Of a DNA stretch of 64,000 nucleotides, positions 22,639-33,868 are shown piece by piece. Source of the DNA: Spirodela intermedia (taxonomy: Eukaryota; Streptophyta; Magnoliopsida; Alismatales; Araceae). The stretch spans positions 4,196,892 through 4,260,891 of the forward strand of contig LR746265.1 of assembly GCA_902729315.2 (NCBI GenBank), in the 5' to 3' direction. The notes below the pieces were generated by a model. The model was not told where the DNA came from. It saw only the letters and a list, made by a program, of their open reading frames with translations, and ran no database searches. Every line of letters starts with the position of its first letter. Within the stretch, counting starts at the first letter, position 1. The translations under genes were made by a program, and so were the position numbers.

Positions 22639-23393
22639 CTTCCCACAGGACGACTACGTCACCTGCTCGTCAAGAACCCATCTTCTTGCTTTCTTTTCCT
22701 TCTCTCTTTCAGCCGTCGCGCATCAGATCGGAGGAATCGCTATGCTGTTCTACTTCTGGTTTATCGTCTCCCGCAGACATCTCTCTCCTCTCTCCTTTAC
22801 CATCCTAGCTTTTTCTTCTGTAAGGCCATGACGGGGCAGAAACGAAGGTCGAGAAAGGTGGTGAGTATAGAATCCTCATCACCAGCCTTCTTCGTTTTCC
22901 CCTCTTCTCCTGTACTCTGCCTCTATGGAATAAAAGAATCTCTGATCCATGGGTATATGTCGATGCCGGATGGAGCTCGCCGGGCAAAGATACCCACCGG
23001 AGGTGGTCAACTCTCCGCCTGCCCAATCTGCACTTCCCTCGGACCGAAGTCGTCCTCTAGAAAACGAAACCCATCTCCTCTCATAAGTCCATCAAGAATT
23101 ACAACCAGGGGAAGAAGAGCAGAGTGAACCAGTCGTCGACAGCCCTTCCTTCCACCGTACGAGATGGTGCAGGAAGAACTAGAAGAAGGTGCAGTTGCAG
23201 GCTGCCGGTTTCTGTCGCGAGCATCCCTGGTCGTCCTGCTCAAAGAAGATGATATGAAATGAAGATGCTCTCTGGAACTGGCCTTCCAGAGCTTTGCAGT
23301 TTCCGCTCTGTAGCTGCCGGGGAACTCGGGACGGCCTTCCCCCGGTTGTCCTTTGGTCCAGTCCTTTGCTCCAACTCTGCTGCGGACACTCTC
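22639..23393. other. Intergenic region between convergent genes
   Basis: This holds the 3' flanks of the cold-shock (+) and LAX (-) genes. No coding region is supported. Confidence 0.5.
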
Positions 23394-24680
23394 TCAGGGG
23401 CTATGGTGGTGGTGATGGTGGTGGTGGCGGAGACCGAGGGAAGGAGAAGGAGAGGGCGCGATGGTGGGCGCGGTGGCGTTGGGGAGGAAGGTGGGGATCG
23501 GGAGACCTGGCACCGGCGGGATGGCCGGCGGCGGGCACTGGTAGCACTTGGCGAAGAGCCCGAAGTTGTCGACCTGCCGCACGAAGTTGGTGATGCTGGC
23601 CCATCCGCCGAAGCCGAAGCCGACTATCAGCACCCAGATCACGACGAAGGCGTTGATGGTGTAGGCTCCGGCCCACCTCCCCAAGAACCTCGGCGGTGCC
23701 TCCACCGCATTCTGCGCCACCGGCGGGGGCATTAGCAATCGAACCTTCGCGGCAAGGTCAGGAAGCCCAGCGATGAACGTACCTCGCGGGCGGCGGCGGA
23801 GCGGAAGGTGACCATGTGGGCGACGGCGGGGATGATGTAGACGGTGAAGCTGACGAGGAGGGAGCCGACGGCAGAGTTGATGGGGCCGAAGAAGGGGAAG
23901 ATGATGGCCAGAAACCAGATGGGGACCACCACGGGGAGGCGTGCGGCGGCGCGCTTGACCATGCTCCGGCATTCGTGCAGCCCGATGGCCTTCTCCCACA
24001 CGAAGTAGAGGGGCGTGCAGGCGAACCCGAATGTGATGAGCTGCTCCGAGGAAGATCAAAAGACGAGAACTCCGTCAGAATTTCCCTACGACAGACACAG
24101 AACAGCCGAGGGCTTCGATCTCGACGGTGCTACCTGGTGGATGAGCATAAGGATGACAGCAGCGTCGCGGAAGGAGGATTTGGGGAGGAGGGCGAAGGCG
24201 TTGGAGTGGTTGAGGAGAGCGTCGCCGAAGGCCCAGTAGACGGACACCGCCGACGGCAGCGTGAGCGTGAGGACGTACGCCGTCGCCAGCAGGTAGATGG
24301 CTTTGAACTTCTGCGGCTTCCACATAGCGTGCATGATCTCCCTGCGAACACCATTACGCGTTCGTTAGATCTCACTGTACAACACTGCGGCTTCTTTCTC
24401 TGACCCCCTACTCTCTGCAAAGAAAAAAAGACGAGAAGGAAGGAGGAGGCAGCCGACAGCGTGTGGGCCATCTCCCCCTCCGCCTGTTTGTCTGTACGCA
24501 GAATCCAGTGTTTGCATAGGCTTGCCCACTCTGGTCATTAAAAACCTGAAGTATACGACGAAGTATCGGGAGATTCTCCTTTGACTATGTTCCTCCCGTC
24601 TCGGTTTCTCTTCGCATTTAGGGGAGACGAAGGGCCAAAACACTAGCAGCAGATGCTGGTCTGTCGCTTCATCTAATAGG

Positions 24681-24716
<36 letters not shown>

Positions 24717-26117
24717 AGAGCACGAGTATTACAGAACGGGAGAGATGAAAAGCGAATGACATTTATGAGCATCTTTACATTAAAAACTAGAAAAAGACGT
24801 TTCCTTTCTTCTTCTGCAATGCACTAAAGTAAGTTGAATGAGTGATTACGGAAAGACGAAAACATCGAAGAACCAGGCACGCCTCGTTGTTTCCGAGATG
24901 ACTAAGACGAAGGAGACGTTAGACAGAGGGGACGCGGGATCGAGACACCCTAGACGGGCGTTGTCTGCTTACACTGTAACAGCGTGGCCGCCGAATGTGT
25001 AGAGAATGTTCGTCGCCCCCGTGAAGTAAAGAACCAGCTTGGTCGGCCCCGAATGCTTTACCCCCTCCACCTGTCCGCCGTCATATTTTTTTAGGTCACG
25101 ATGTCAGTCGGCCGGCAACGAAGAACAGGAAAGCAGCGGAAATCGGGTGGCTTATGGGTGATCTCTGTGAGTACCTGGCCGTGGAGAAGGGAGGCGATGG
25201 TGAGATACCAGGATGTGTAGGTGGTCATCAGCAGGCCCAGGAACGACCAGATCCTGTAGTTGCGGAAGGAGGGAATGAAGACCGTGGTGGCGCAGCATGC
25301 CCCGAAGATGTAGGTCCATGTCCTCTTGTCGAGCTTATCATTGATGTAGTAGATGTTACTGCAACTCAGAGAGACCGCCATGGTCCTCATCAGAGAGGAA
25401 GAAGACGACCCATGGAAGAAAGACTCGTTCTTTGTGGTGAGCATGCCACATACCTCGCGCAGGCGATGAGCTGAATCACAGAGCCGAAGAGGAGGAAGGT
25501 GCAGTTGAAGGCTAATCCCAGGTTCCTCCAGTGCTTCCCAAGGAGCCCATCCAGGACCTCGAACCACTGAAGATTTAAGAAGGGGAGGGGACAGTGGTGA
25601 GAGCTTGGCGGAGGGTGTTGCCGGCGGAGAGCGGGGGAAGGGGGAGAAGAGGTTCACCTGAATGACGTGGTTTCTGAAGTCGGCCTTCTCTCTCTCTTTC
25701 CTGGTTCTGTACTCAATGTACAGGATGCTGATGAGGTACGCCGTCCAGCTCCCCAGCAATCCATATAACAGCTGGAAGATAATCCCACTAAGCATCCCCA
25801 GTTGCGAGAAGGAGTAGGGTAGCGTCAGCAGCACTTGAGCAACCTGGAGGAGGCCGTGGACATCGGGCGAGAGTAAGAGAGAAGAAGCCAAAGGTAGAAG
25901 ATGAAGAGTAGGGAAGGGGAGAGATGGAAGAGAGGGAGCTCGCCTGGTTCGAGGCACAGCTGAACCATGCGTCGTAGGTGGATCCTCCATGCCAGAGGAA
26001 CATGGAGAGCTTGGACTTGACGGTGCTGGGTTTCTCGTCGCTCTCCATCTCCACATACGTCCCTACCACAACCGTCTCCACTCCTTTCTCTTCAACGCCA
26101 TCGCCCACCGAACCCAT
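23394..26117 (-). CDS. LAX: Auxin influx carrier of the AUX1/LAX family
   Basis: Eight exons on the minus strand: 26117-25944, 25843-25658, 25566-25454, 25358-25175, 25070-24973, 24341-24134, 24040-23783 and 23711-23394. They give 512 residues. The protein is an amino-acid/auxin permease type proton symporter that carries indole-acetic acid into the cell at the plasma membrane. Hallmarks are FLWHGGSTYDAWFSCASNQ, VAQVLLTLPYSFSQLGMLSG, SNIYYINDKLDKRTWTYIFG, GGHAVTVEIMHAMWKPQKFK and WVLIVGFGFGGWASITNFVRQ. About ten to eleven hydrophobic segments are visible. The first intron begins GC, not GT (CAG|GCGAGC); the other six are GT-AG. The C-terminus after CYQC is extended and proline-rich and ends in eight histidines before Ser-Pro. 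The intron between exons 5 and 6 holds a CT tract (24683-24711). Confidence 0.95.
24683..24711. repeat. (CT)n microsatellite inside a LAX intron
   Basis: A pure CT tract on the plus strand, read as GA in the LAX transcript, inside the 631-base intron after exon 5. Confidence 0.95.
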
Positions 26118-26232
26118 TGCTTCTCCTTGAGAGCCCTCCCTCCTGTCTCTCTCTTCCCCTCCTCTCCCTCCTTCCGACCTATTCCCCTTCTTCGTGTCAG
26201 TTCTCCAAAACCATAGAGCGGGCCCTGAGCTA

Positions 26233-26240
26233 TATTTATA
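26233..26240 (-). promoter_or_regulatory. TATA box of the LAX gene
   Basis: TATAAATA on the minus strand, about 120 bases before the LAX ATG. Transcription would start near 26207 with a leader of about 90 bases. Confidence 0.6.
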
Positions 26241-26805
26241 GTAAAGCTAACTCGCCCCTGACCTTGCTCCTAAATAGAGAGAGGAAGGGAGAGAGAGAGA
26301 GCCTGGACTGGATGGAGGAAAATGTGAACGGCTTGTCGGGAAGAAATGAGAGCTCCGGCCCGGTCTGAGGGGAAAGAAAAAAAAAGGGGTGGGGATGGGC
26401 TTCGAGCCGCTCCTCGCTGCACTCATACGAGCGTGGTTAGCTTTCCGCACGATGCTGAACACCCCCCGAGAGACCCACCCACTCCCCCCCCTCCCCGGGC
26501 TTCCACAACGCTATCCACATGCATTCCCCGAATGAAATTCACTCGACTGACCCAAGTTTCGGCGCCACAGAACCAAGCCCGGCGACATCATTCCGTTCCA
26601 GTCCTCTCCGGCTGCTGTCCCTCCCCAGTGGAACATTCTTACCCGTCCCCGTAGTCGAGGTAGTCGAGGGAGAGAGTGAGAGCAATAGAGAGAGAAGAAA
26701 ACTACAGGGACAATCGATGTTGGGTCGGGGAGGGCGTCCCAAGAATAGGAATTATGGAAAGCAAGCAAGCCCGCATGATTGCTTCCCAGCAAGGCGTGTT
26801 CATCT

Positions 26806-26840
26806 TTTCTTCTTCCTCCTCTTCTTCTTCTTCTTCTTCC
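26806..26840. repeat. (TTC)n-like microsatellite
   Basis: A run of TTC and TCC triplets upstream of the LAX gene. Confidence 0.9.
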
Positions 26841-27279
26841 TTCTCTCTCCTTCTACACAGGCCCAGGAGGAGGAAGAGGGTGGGCGGGCAGCGGCGCCTG
26901 CAAAGGAACTTTCTCACCCGAGCTCCGGCGGGCTGTCGACTCCAAGCGCTGCCCCCCCGCCGTCCTTTCCCTGCGAAAAGCCAATGGGATCCATCTCTTT
27001 GTCAGTGGGGTCCACGATTTCCTCAGCCGGCCCCACTCCCCTACTCTTTGACCGCATCACGGGCTGTCTTTGACTCGAGATTTTTAAAAAACTGTGATAT
27101 AATTACCTGCCCCTCGTCGTCCCCCCCCCTCCCTCCACGTACCCCTACTTTTTTATCACTATTTTCGGCACACATATTAATGACGTCATGAACTCATTGC
27201 GTTGCTCGGGACGTAGGGAACACACGGCTACGAAGGCAATGATTACCGGCCATGCTTTTTTTGTGGGGGAGGGGGGATA

Positions 27280-27341
27280 TGGGCCTAATATGTCTCAGCC
27301 CAGTGGGCCTAATGTTTTTACTGGGCCATGGTGGGTGGGCC
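27280..27341 (+). promoter_or_regulatory. Distal site II (TGGGCC) cluster
   Basis: Four TGGGCC motifs (27280, 27304, 27322, 27336) and one GCCCA (27298) within 62 bases, about 650-700 bases before the DUF615 ATG. Site II motifs bind TCP factors and are frequent in promoters of plant ribosome genes. Confidence 0.5.
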
Positions 27342-27854
27342 GAGGATTCGTCCGTCACCGTGGTGGGCATTTCCTATGACAAAGATTGAAGAAATAAGAC
27401 CATATTTTTATTTTAATATAATAATTAAAATCTCTTTTAAAAATATTTTTTGGAACGGCCTCGGTTCCCCCGCCCGGCAACTCCCCGGGACGGAAAGCCG
27501 CCGCCCGCCGCCCGCCGCCTGCCGCCGCCGGACCCCGAGACGTAGAGACCTCCGCGAGTCGCTATCATGCGCCGCTCCACAGCGTTTCTGCTGTCCCGCG
27601 GTACGTCTAGGAGCATGTTAATGCCATGGCTACTTGTTCCCGCTTAGCCGACAAATCGGAGCCAACCCACTTCGGATTCCAAATTTTTGCATTAATTTTA
27701 TTTTTAATCCGGAAAAATTGTTGCGTGTCGGTGGAAGCCTGATAATTACCGAAATATTTTGGAGAACTTTAGGGAAAGCCAAGGTAAGAACCATGAAAGC
27801 CGACGCATAAGTTTTAATAGGGTTGAACGGGGGTTTTATTGGGCGAAATGCACC

Positions 27855-27886
27855 GGCCCAGTTCATATGTGGGCTTTTAATGGGCC
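27855..27886 (+). promoter_or_regulatory. Proximal site II cluster of the DUF615 gene
   Basis: GGCCCA (27855), TGGGCT (27870) and TGGGCC (27881) lie 100-130 bases before the ATG, the position where TCP-bound site II elements usually act. No TATA box is visible, as is common for such housekeeping promoters. Confidence 0.6.
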
Positions 27887-27984
27887 GTTTCAGAGGTCCA
27901 CTCACTCGGGATCGGAGGTCAGGCGTACGGTGAAACCTCTCCCCACTGTGGAGGGAGTGATCCTGAGCTGGGTAGGGAGCGGCG

Positions 27985-30900
27985 ATGGCCAACATGGCGA
28001 CCCCGTTCAGGCACTGGCCCAAATCGGCCACCATCTCCTCTCGCCATTTCCTCTGCTCCTGCTCCTACGGCGGCGCACCGGGGGCATTCTCAACCTTTTC
28101 GTCAACGTCGTCGTCGTCGTCGTCGTCGTCGTCTTCCTCCTCCTCCTCCTCCTCCCCTTCCCTCCTCAACGTTGATGATGCCCGCTTTTCGAACCCCTCT
28201 CCCCATTCGCCGTCGTACGCGCTCAGCCGACAGCGGTGGCGCTTCTCTTCGTCTACTTTCTCTTTTCCCCGAGAAGTCGATTCCCCGGGGAGGAGCTTCA
28301 GGTTGGCCGGACGTTCACCGTACGCGGACGCCGCCTTCCTCGATGAGGACTCGGACTATGGGCTAGAACAGGACTCACCGAGGAAGAGCCGGAACCAGCA
28401 GAAGAGAGAAGCTCGCCGAGCCGTCGCATGGGGCATGGACATTGCTAAATTCTCTCCTGCACAGATTAAGCGAATCCTCAGGTATTCTGCGAACAACACT
28501 CCCCGATATTCGATCGTACGGGTTTCCAAGTGCGCCTAACCTTTCTTCCTGCTCCAAATGGGATTCGAAGGGCCGCTTCCCTCGAAAAAGAGGTCTTCGA
28601 TGCTATTATGCTGGTGAAGGTGCTGGATCCTCGACTTTCTGGTTCTATTGGCGTCTCATGGGGGAGAACTTGTGTGACGTCTGAATGATCTTCTCCGCTC
28701 TTTTTTTCATTATTTTTTTGCAGAGATTGGGTCCCGATGTCAGAGAAGGGAGGAGGAGACAGTTCGGTTACATAGGTCAGTGACATCTTTGGCGATGATT
28801 CTGTTCCACAACTAATCTTCCCTTTGTACTAAGACCAACTTTGATAAATGACAGTGCTAGATTTCTTTTCAATAAACAAGTATGAAGGGAGATGCTAGGA
28901 TGGGTTTATTAAGCATCGAGCTGGGCATTTCTGTTGTTTCTCTTCCTCTTGATGCTTTTTTTCTTAAGCATCTGGTCAACTTTGATGCTTTATTAGGATC
29001 TGTTTCTTCAGTTGTTTCCGTCTGTGGTCAACTAGTAAGATTTTTTACTTATATTTTAACTGTAAAGTGCTTCAAATCACGGAAAAGTTATAGAATTGAG
29101 CTCCTCTGAGATCGGGTTTGTGTCCACGAGATGCACAAATCAATGTACTCAATCTTCGGTTGAACAAATGCTTGATGCGCATATCATCACCAGAAATGGA
29201 GGTGAATTATTTCTGTACGAGTGTTATCATATATCATCAGACTTTTGACCGTTTTTTTCTCCCTCCTAAAGGAGTGACTTTTCAAGCATAATCAGAGACA
29301 CATACATGCATATGAAAATAACAAGATGTAAACGACAAGCATCAAGAGTCACTCGTCATCTCGTTTCGCCTCGTGCTGCTTGTTTTTAAATATTCATAAG
29401 AGAAATGTCAGGGAATGTGGGTCTTTCCGGGGTGAAGATTTCTTAGACAATTAGCCTACTACCCGAAGCTCAACTGTTCTTCTCCCCGTCGGTATGGCTA
29501 ATGCGGAATTCAACTGTTTAAGGGATGTGCACAGATCCCTAGCTATGTGTATGCATCTAACCATGAATGGATGCCCTCAACCCTTTACAGAAGCTTTATA
29601 ATGTAGACAAGACACCACTCCCTCCAGAAGAAAAGTTCGTTCGAGTTCTTGATCTTGAGTCTCCATTTTCTACTGTGGCTGACTGATGTTGCTCAATGCA
29701 ACAGTCACCAGGAAAGAAGAAATCTCGGACAATCTCTGGTCTTCAATCTCTTAAAGATAAGTATGCCATAATCCTCTGATCCTTCTAAGAAAGCTAGTTT
29801 TTGCGATGGGGAGTATTCGAATCACATTATTTTATTTCAAATGACATTAATGCCATTTATGAAACGATCAGAGAAATGCAATCCTCGGGTCCTTTCTTGC
29901 TTGTTATGCTTAAATATGGCTATTATTTATGCTTTGCGCAAGGAACCCTAGGTAGATGCCTAGATTGCGTTGTCTTCAAATATTGTGATCATCATGAGAG
30001 GTAGCTGCTGTTTTGTAGTAAATAGAACAGAACCGAAGTCTTTTGGCCTTACCCTCTTTAGAATGCACACATTCTACACAGATCATAATGATAATCTTAC
30101 CGCGATTACACTTGCCCTTGCTTAGAGGGTGCACATTCTATGCTTATCAAATAGAAAATTAGACCGCTGTGGTGGTGCCTCTGTGATAGAAGTTCATATT
30201 CTTGCTATCTCTGTGATGGAAGTGAGGGATTAATTTGAAGCATCTTTGACGTTACTGTGAGACGGATGGGCTGTTTGTGCACGGACTTGTTCTTGTTGCA
30301 ACTCTCTTGGAAAAGTCAGCATCTCGGTAACCTTGTTTTCTATCCCACTTGGCTCCATAACTACTCGTGGAGGATACCATACGATGTAAGTGGATGTTAA
30401 ACGGATGCATGGTGCATGAGACGGATGTTTTCTTTCCTTGACAAGAGGGGAGGACAGATGAAGGGCAACTATCGTAGATGGGCTTCCTGAGAAGGGTATG
30501 AATGCTAATCAAGAAATAATATGTGATTGATGAGTTTAACGAGAGATGCATGCACGTCTGTTATTTTTTTCAAAGAACGAAGAGCATTAAAAGAATCTAA
30601 AACTCCGTATATTGATGCCTCCTCAGTAATTAAAACATAAAAAATTCCATCAAGGTTCCTTATGCTCATTAAATGTTTTCTCTCCCCAGAAAGTCCAGAG
30701 AACTTGGCTTTGGAATACTAGTTTCTGTTGAATCTGTTTTCGAGCATTAGGCTGTAATGGTTGATGTTGTATTTCGCCATCACTACGCTTTCTTCCCTCT
30801 AGTTAGTGTTACTTCTGCGACGTGTTCATCATTGTGCGTGAACTGCCATCTACATGTAATAAATGCATACCTATATAGCAGCCCATTTGAGCTTATGCAT

Positions 30901-31070
30901 GATGCCTGTAGGAAAACTGCTGAGGAGCGCACAACCTGAATTGATGGATGAGTTGATTAGGGCTACCAAAGACGGTGACAGCAACAAGATACAAATTCTG
31001 TCTGGCCCGGAAGTGCCTCTCCTCGAGGGTGAATTAGATGAAGAAGAGGACACCGAGGATGATGATGATA

Positions 31071-31109
<39 letters not shown>

Positions 31110-31646
31110 TGAGTATTAGCATCTAGATGATGTTCGTCCGTTAAAACTGCTGTTCCTGGAGTTTGTGACCTTTTTTTAATGAACCAAAAAAGGATAATCG
31201 CTGAATTGGGAAATTATTTTTCAGGGAGATGAAGCCCTTGTTCAAACAGCAGGAAGATGGTTTGATGGCCTGATTAACAAGGATTCATCCGTCATAAATG
31301 AAGTTTATTCAATAAACAGTGCCGATTTTGACCGCCAGGTAAAACCCTTCCAATATCACCAGCTTTCCTGCAGACATCTGCTCGAGAGCCTTCTGAACAT
31401 CCTCGGTGTTCCAATGAGATTGTGGGTTCAGTGTCTGTCGTCGATTCTTACTTTGCCCTGTTGTTTCAGGAACTGCGGAGGCTTGTGCGCCGGGTGCAAT
31501 CAATCCAAGGTCGCCGAGCTGGCGAGGAAGAGGGAGGAGAGGAAGCAGATAATCCGGAGCTGAGCAAGGCGAAGAGCGCCCTTGCTCGCTTCCTGCGTCG
31601 CCTGGCGAAGCAGTCTGAGGAAGATAATGTCTTCACATCCTCCTGA
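27985..31646 (+). CDS. DUF615 / YjgA (DarP)-like ribosome-biogenesis factor
   Basis: Six exons: 27985-28481, 28571-28619, 28724-28775, 30912-31108, 31225-31338 and 31470-31646, giving 361 residues. The third intron is 2.1 kb. Residues 1-130 are Ser/Arg-rich and look like an organelle presequence. The DUF615 core runs from about residue 134: RNQQKREARRAVAWGMDIAK, FSPAQIKRILR, AASLEKEVFDAIMLVKRLGP, DVREGRRRQFGYIGKLLR, with RLVRRVQSIQ and ALARFLRRL near the end. In bacteria this family (YjgA/DarP) helps late assembly of the large ribosomal subunit; a plastid or mitochondrial role is an inference. Two triplet repeats are translated: a run of 16 Ser (28108-28155) and one of 12 Asp (31073-31108). 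The upstream site II motifs fit a ribosome-linked function. Confidence 0.88.
28108..28155 (+). repeat. Coding (TCG)n/(TCC)n tract, poly-serine
   Basis: Eight TCG, one TCT and seven TCC codons in a row encode 16 serines in the presequence region of the DUF615 protein. Confidence 0.95.
31058..31108 (+). repeat. Coding (GAT)n tract, poly-aspartate
   Basis: Four GAT codons, one AAT and twelve GAT codons run up to the end of exon 4 of the DUF615 gene, so the tract abuts a splice donor (GAT|GTGAGT). Confidence 0.95.
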
Positions 31647-32482
31647 TTCGTTGCCCTGCTTGATCATCTCAGCGTATTATGCTTCTGCGGTCTCCATTCA
31701 CGGCCGCCCATGAGACGGCGAAGAGCTTGAAGCTCTTCGGACTACGATTATCTCGTACTATCTTATTGAATTCAACTGAAATATGATATACCCGTGGTTG
31801 CAAAAAAATTCAACCAAGTACGGCTGTTCAGCGGTGGAGAGAACATCCCTTGAAGGCTTGAAACCGTAGCTGGACCGGTCGCCGCCTCGCGTGACTAGTG
31901 GCGGTAGAGCCGTAGGATCTTTAACCGGGGAAAGTCGTCCGCCTGCGCGTGGCATACCAGCCCCGGTCAACAACTTCCTTGACGGCTGCCGGGCGGCGCT
32001 GGGTTTGGACACCGCGGCGGAGTCTCGCTCCACCGTTCGCCGCCGGTCATAAATGCGGGGCGGCGTCACTCCAGCTGGAAGGCCTTATCTACGAGACTTC
32101 TGAGAGAGAATATATGGATTTGAGACACCGTGGATTGCTGTTGACAGGAATCAATGCGGAGGGAGCACGCCGTTGACCATTACCAGAAGCCGTTCCGAAT
32201 GCCTTCGGGTCTTCAAGTGAGAGTTGAACCTCATATTCGTCGAAGTCTGGTCAAGACTCGTGGGTGCTCTGCAGATAGCTTCTCCCCCGGAGACACTTGA
32301 TAATCTGAAGCTGGTAGGTGACCACCGGAACTACCACCGAGTATTGGACTTTCTCCTTCTTCCTTGACTTTTTCCTCCTTTCTTGGTCAAGATCACGTTG
32401 GATGATGAGTCGAGGGCAAAAGGACAGTAATCCAGTATGGTATCGGTACGCACTCTCGGGTTGTAAAACTGCTCCACTCCTG

Positions 32483-32508
32483 TCTCTCTCTCTCTCTCTC
32501 TCTCTCTC
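32483..32508. repeat. (CT)n microsatellite
   Basis: A pure CT run of about 13 units followed by CT/CA-rich DNA. Confidence 0.95.
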
Positions 32509-33121
32509 GCTCTCCTCTCTCTCACACACACTCACTCACTCCCTCCCTCCCTCTCTCGTTTAGTGGTTCATGGAAAAGGCAGAATAGGGGAAAAATCTCT
32601 AGGACCATAGAGTTGACTTACCTTAGTATCTCTAGGACGAGAAAGGCATAACTAGACCAGCAAAGTCAACTCGATTCCATGTGCTTTTATTTCGATCACG
32701 TTAAGCAAGTTTCGATGCACTTGTTGACAATCTTTCGATCTTAGTGTCATACATTTAATATTGCCCTCTCTTTCGTCTAATCAATGTCTCTATTTTTGTT
32801 ACATTTCTGACCCAAAACATTACCATATCAAGTTACTAATTGGGAGTTGACCCCATTTTCCATAGTCACTCATCTTCAAAATCTATGTCAAGACCTTATC
32901 TTTGAGACTAACCTAGCAGACATGAAAAGCTAGCCGACCTTTATCGAAAGAGATCAAGAGAAAAGGGGCCCCATTGACTCAAAAAGTCAATTTTCCTTCA
33001 CTTATTTCAAATAATAAGATGACCGTTAAAAATGTGTCGTAAATCCGATTATTTTTTAATGAAAATATGACATGACCTCGGTAAGTATGTGACTCAACTT
33101 TGGTTCGATCGTTATTATTAT

Positions 33122-33176
33122 TGGGTTTAGGGTTTAGGGTTTAGGGTTTAGTGACCCTAAGTTTAGGGTTTAGGGT
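33122..33176. repeat. Interstitial plant telomere repeat (TTTAGGG)n
   Basis: Several head-to-tail TTTAGGG units, a short inverted CCCTAA piece at about 33154-33160, then two more units. The block sits between nested direct repeats: a 20-base segment at 33051-33070 and 33193-33212, and a 14-base segment GGTAAGTATGTGAC at 33080-33093 and 33174-33187. Confidence 0.92.
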
Positions 33177-33681
33177 AAGTATGTGACCCTAAATTTTTTA
33201 ATGAAAATATGATTTTTATTATTATTTCCTATCATTATTGATTTTCCCCCGTTATCGAGGATCAGAAGTGGGTCTACATGATTAGTGGGCTTACCTGGTC
33301 TTGCCACTGGACAAGGGGGATCATGCTGACTGGGCATTTTTTTTGCCAAAGTTAAGTCAATGGGCTTGGGAAGACGATTATCAAAGTCAAATGACCTTGC
33401 AATCGGGGGGCAACACATGGTCTACGCATGCGGGTAGTTGGGATGGCACGAAGTCTGCTGGTGTCCGTCACAGCCAGCGTGTTTTTCGCCGTGGCGTCGG
33501 TCAGCCACGACAGCCCCAATTGGCGGCCCATAACCTCCATCTCCGATACTAATTATTTTAATATTCAAATATATAAATTATTTCCATAATTTATATTCTC
33601 TCTCTACTATTTTTCATTCCGAAGGGACATCTGGGGCCAAGTCATAAGAGAGTAGGCCCCATATATCCGGCAACCCCTGCC

Positions 33682-33689
33682 TATATGAA
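33682..33689 (+). promoter_or_regulatory. TATA-like box of the first thaumatin-like gene
   Basis: TATATGAA lies about 187 bases before the ATG, placing the start of transcription near 33712, inside a 25-base tandem duplication. Confidence 0.5.
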
Positions 33690-33696
33690 ACCAGTG

Positions 33697-33746
33697 CTCC
33701 GCTGAAGAAACCCAGAGTGCCCTCCGCTGAAGAAACCCAGAGTGCC
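33697..33746. repeat. Exact 25-bp tandem duplication at the presumed transcription start
   Basis: Bases 33697-33721 and 33722-33746 are identical (beginning CTCCGCTGAAG and ending CAGAGTGCC). They lie 8-60 bases after the TATA-like box, so they would cover the start and early leader of the thaumatin-like transcript. Confidence 0.93.
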
Positions 33747-33868
33747 CTTTCCAAAACCTCCTCTTCTTCTCACTCTACTTTCTCTCTCTCTCTCTCTCCC
33801 CCCCCCCCTCTCTTCCTTTCTCTCCCTCCCCTCGTCCCTCTCTCTCGCTTTCTCTGCGGCGGCGAGCT

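Larger units (their letters stand above)
26118..27984. other. Divergent intergenic region (LAX and DUF615 promoters)
   Basis: It separates two divergently transcribed genes. It holds a TTC/TCC tract at about 26806-26840, two clusters of site II motifs, an AT-rich stretch near 27400-27450 and a CCGCCGCC-rich block near 27500-27530. Small frames here show no recognisable protein. Confidence 0.55.
31647..33868. other. Intergenic region with telomere-like repeats
   Basis: No gene recognised over 2.2 kb. It contains a CT tract (32483-32508), an interstitial telomeric block with flanking repeats (33051-33212), and the promoter of the first thaumatin-like gene. Confidence 0.5.
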
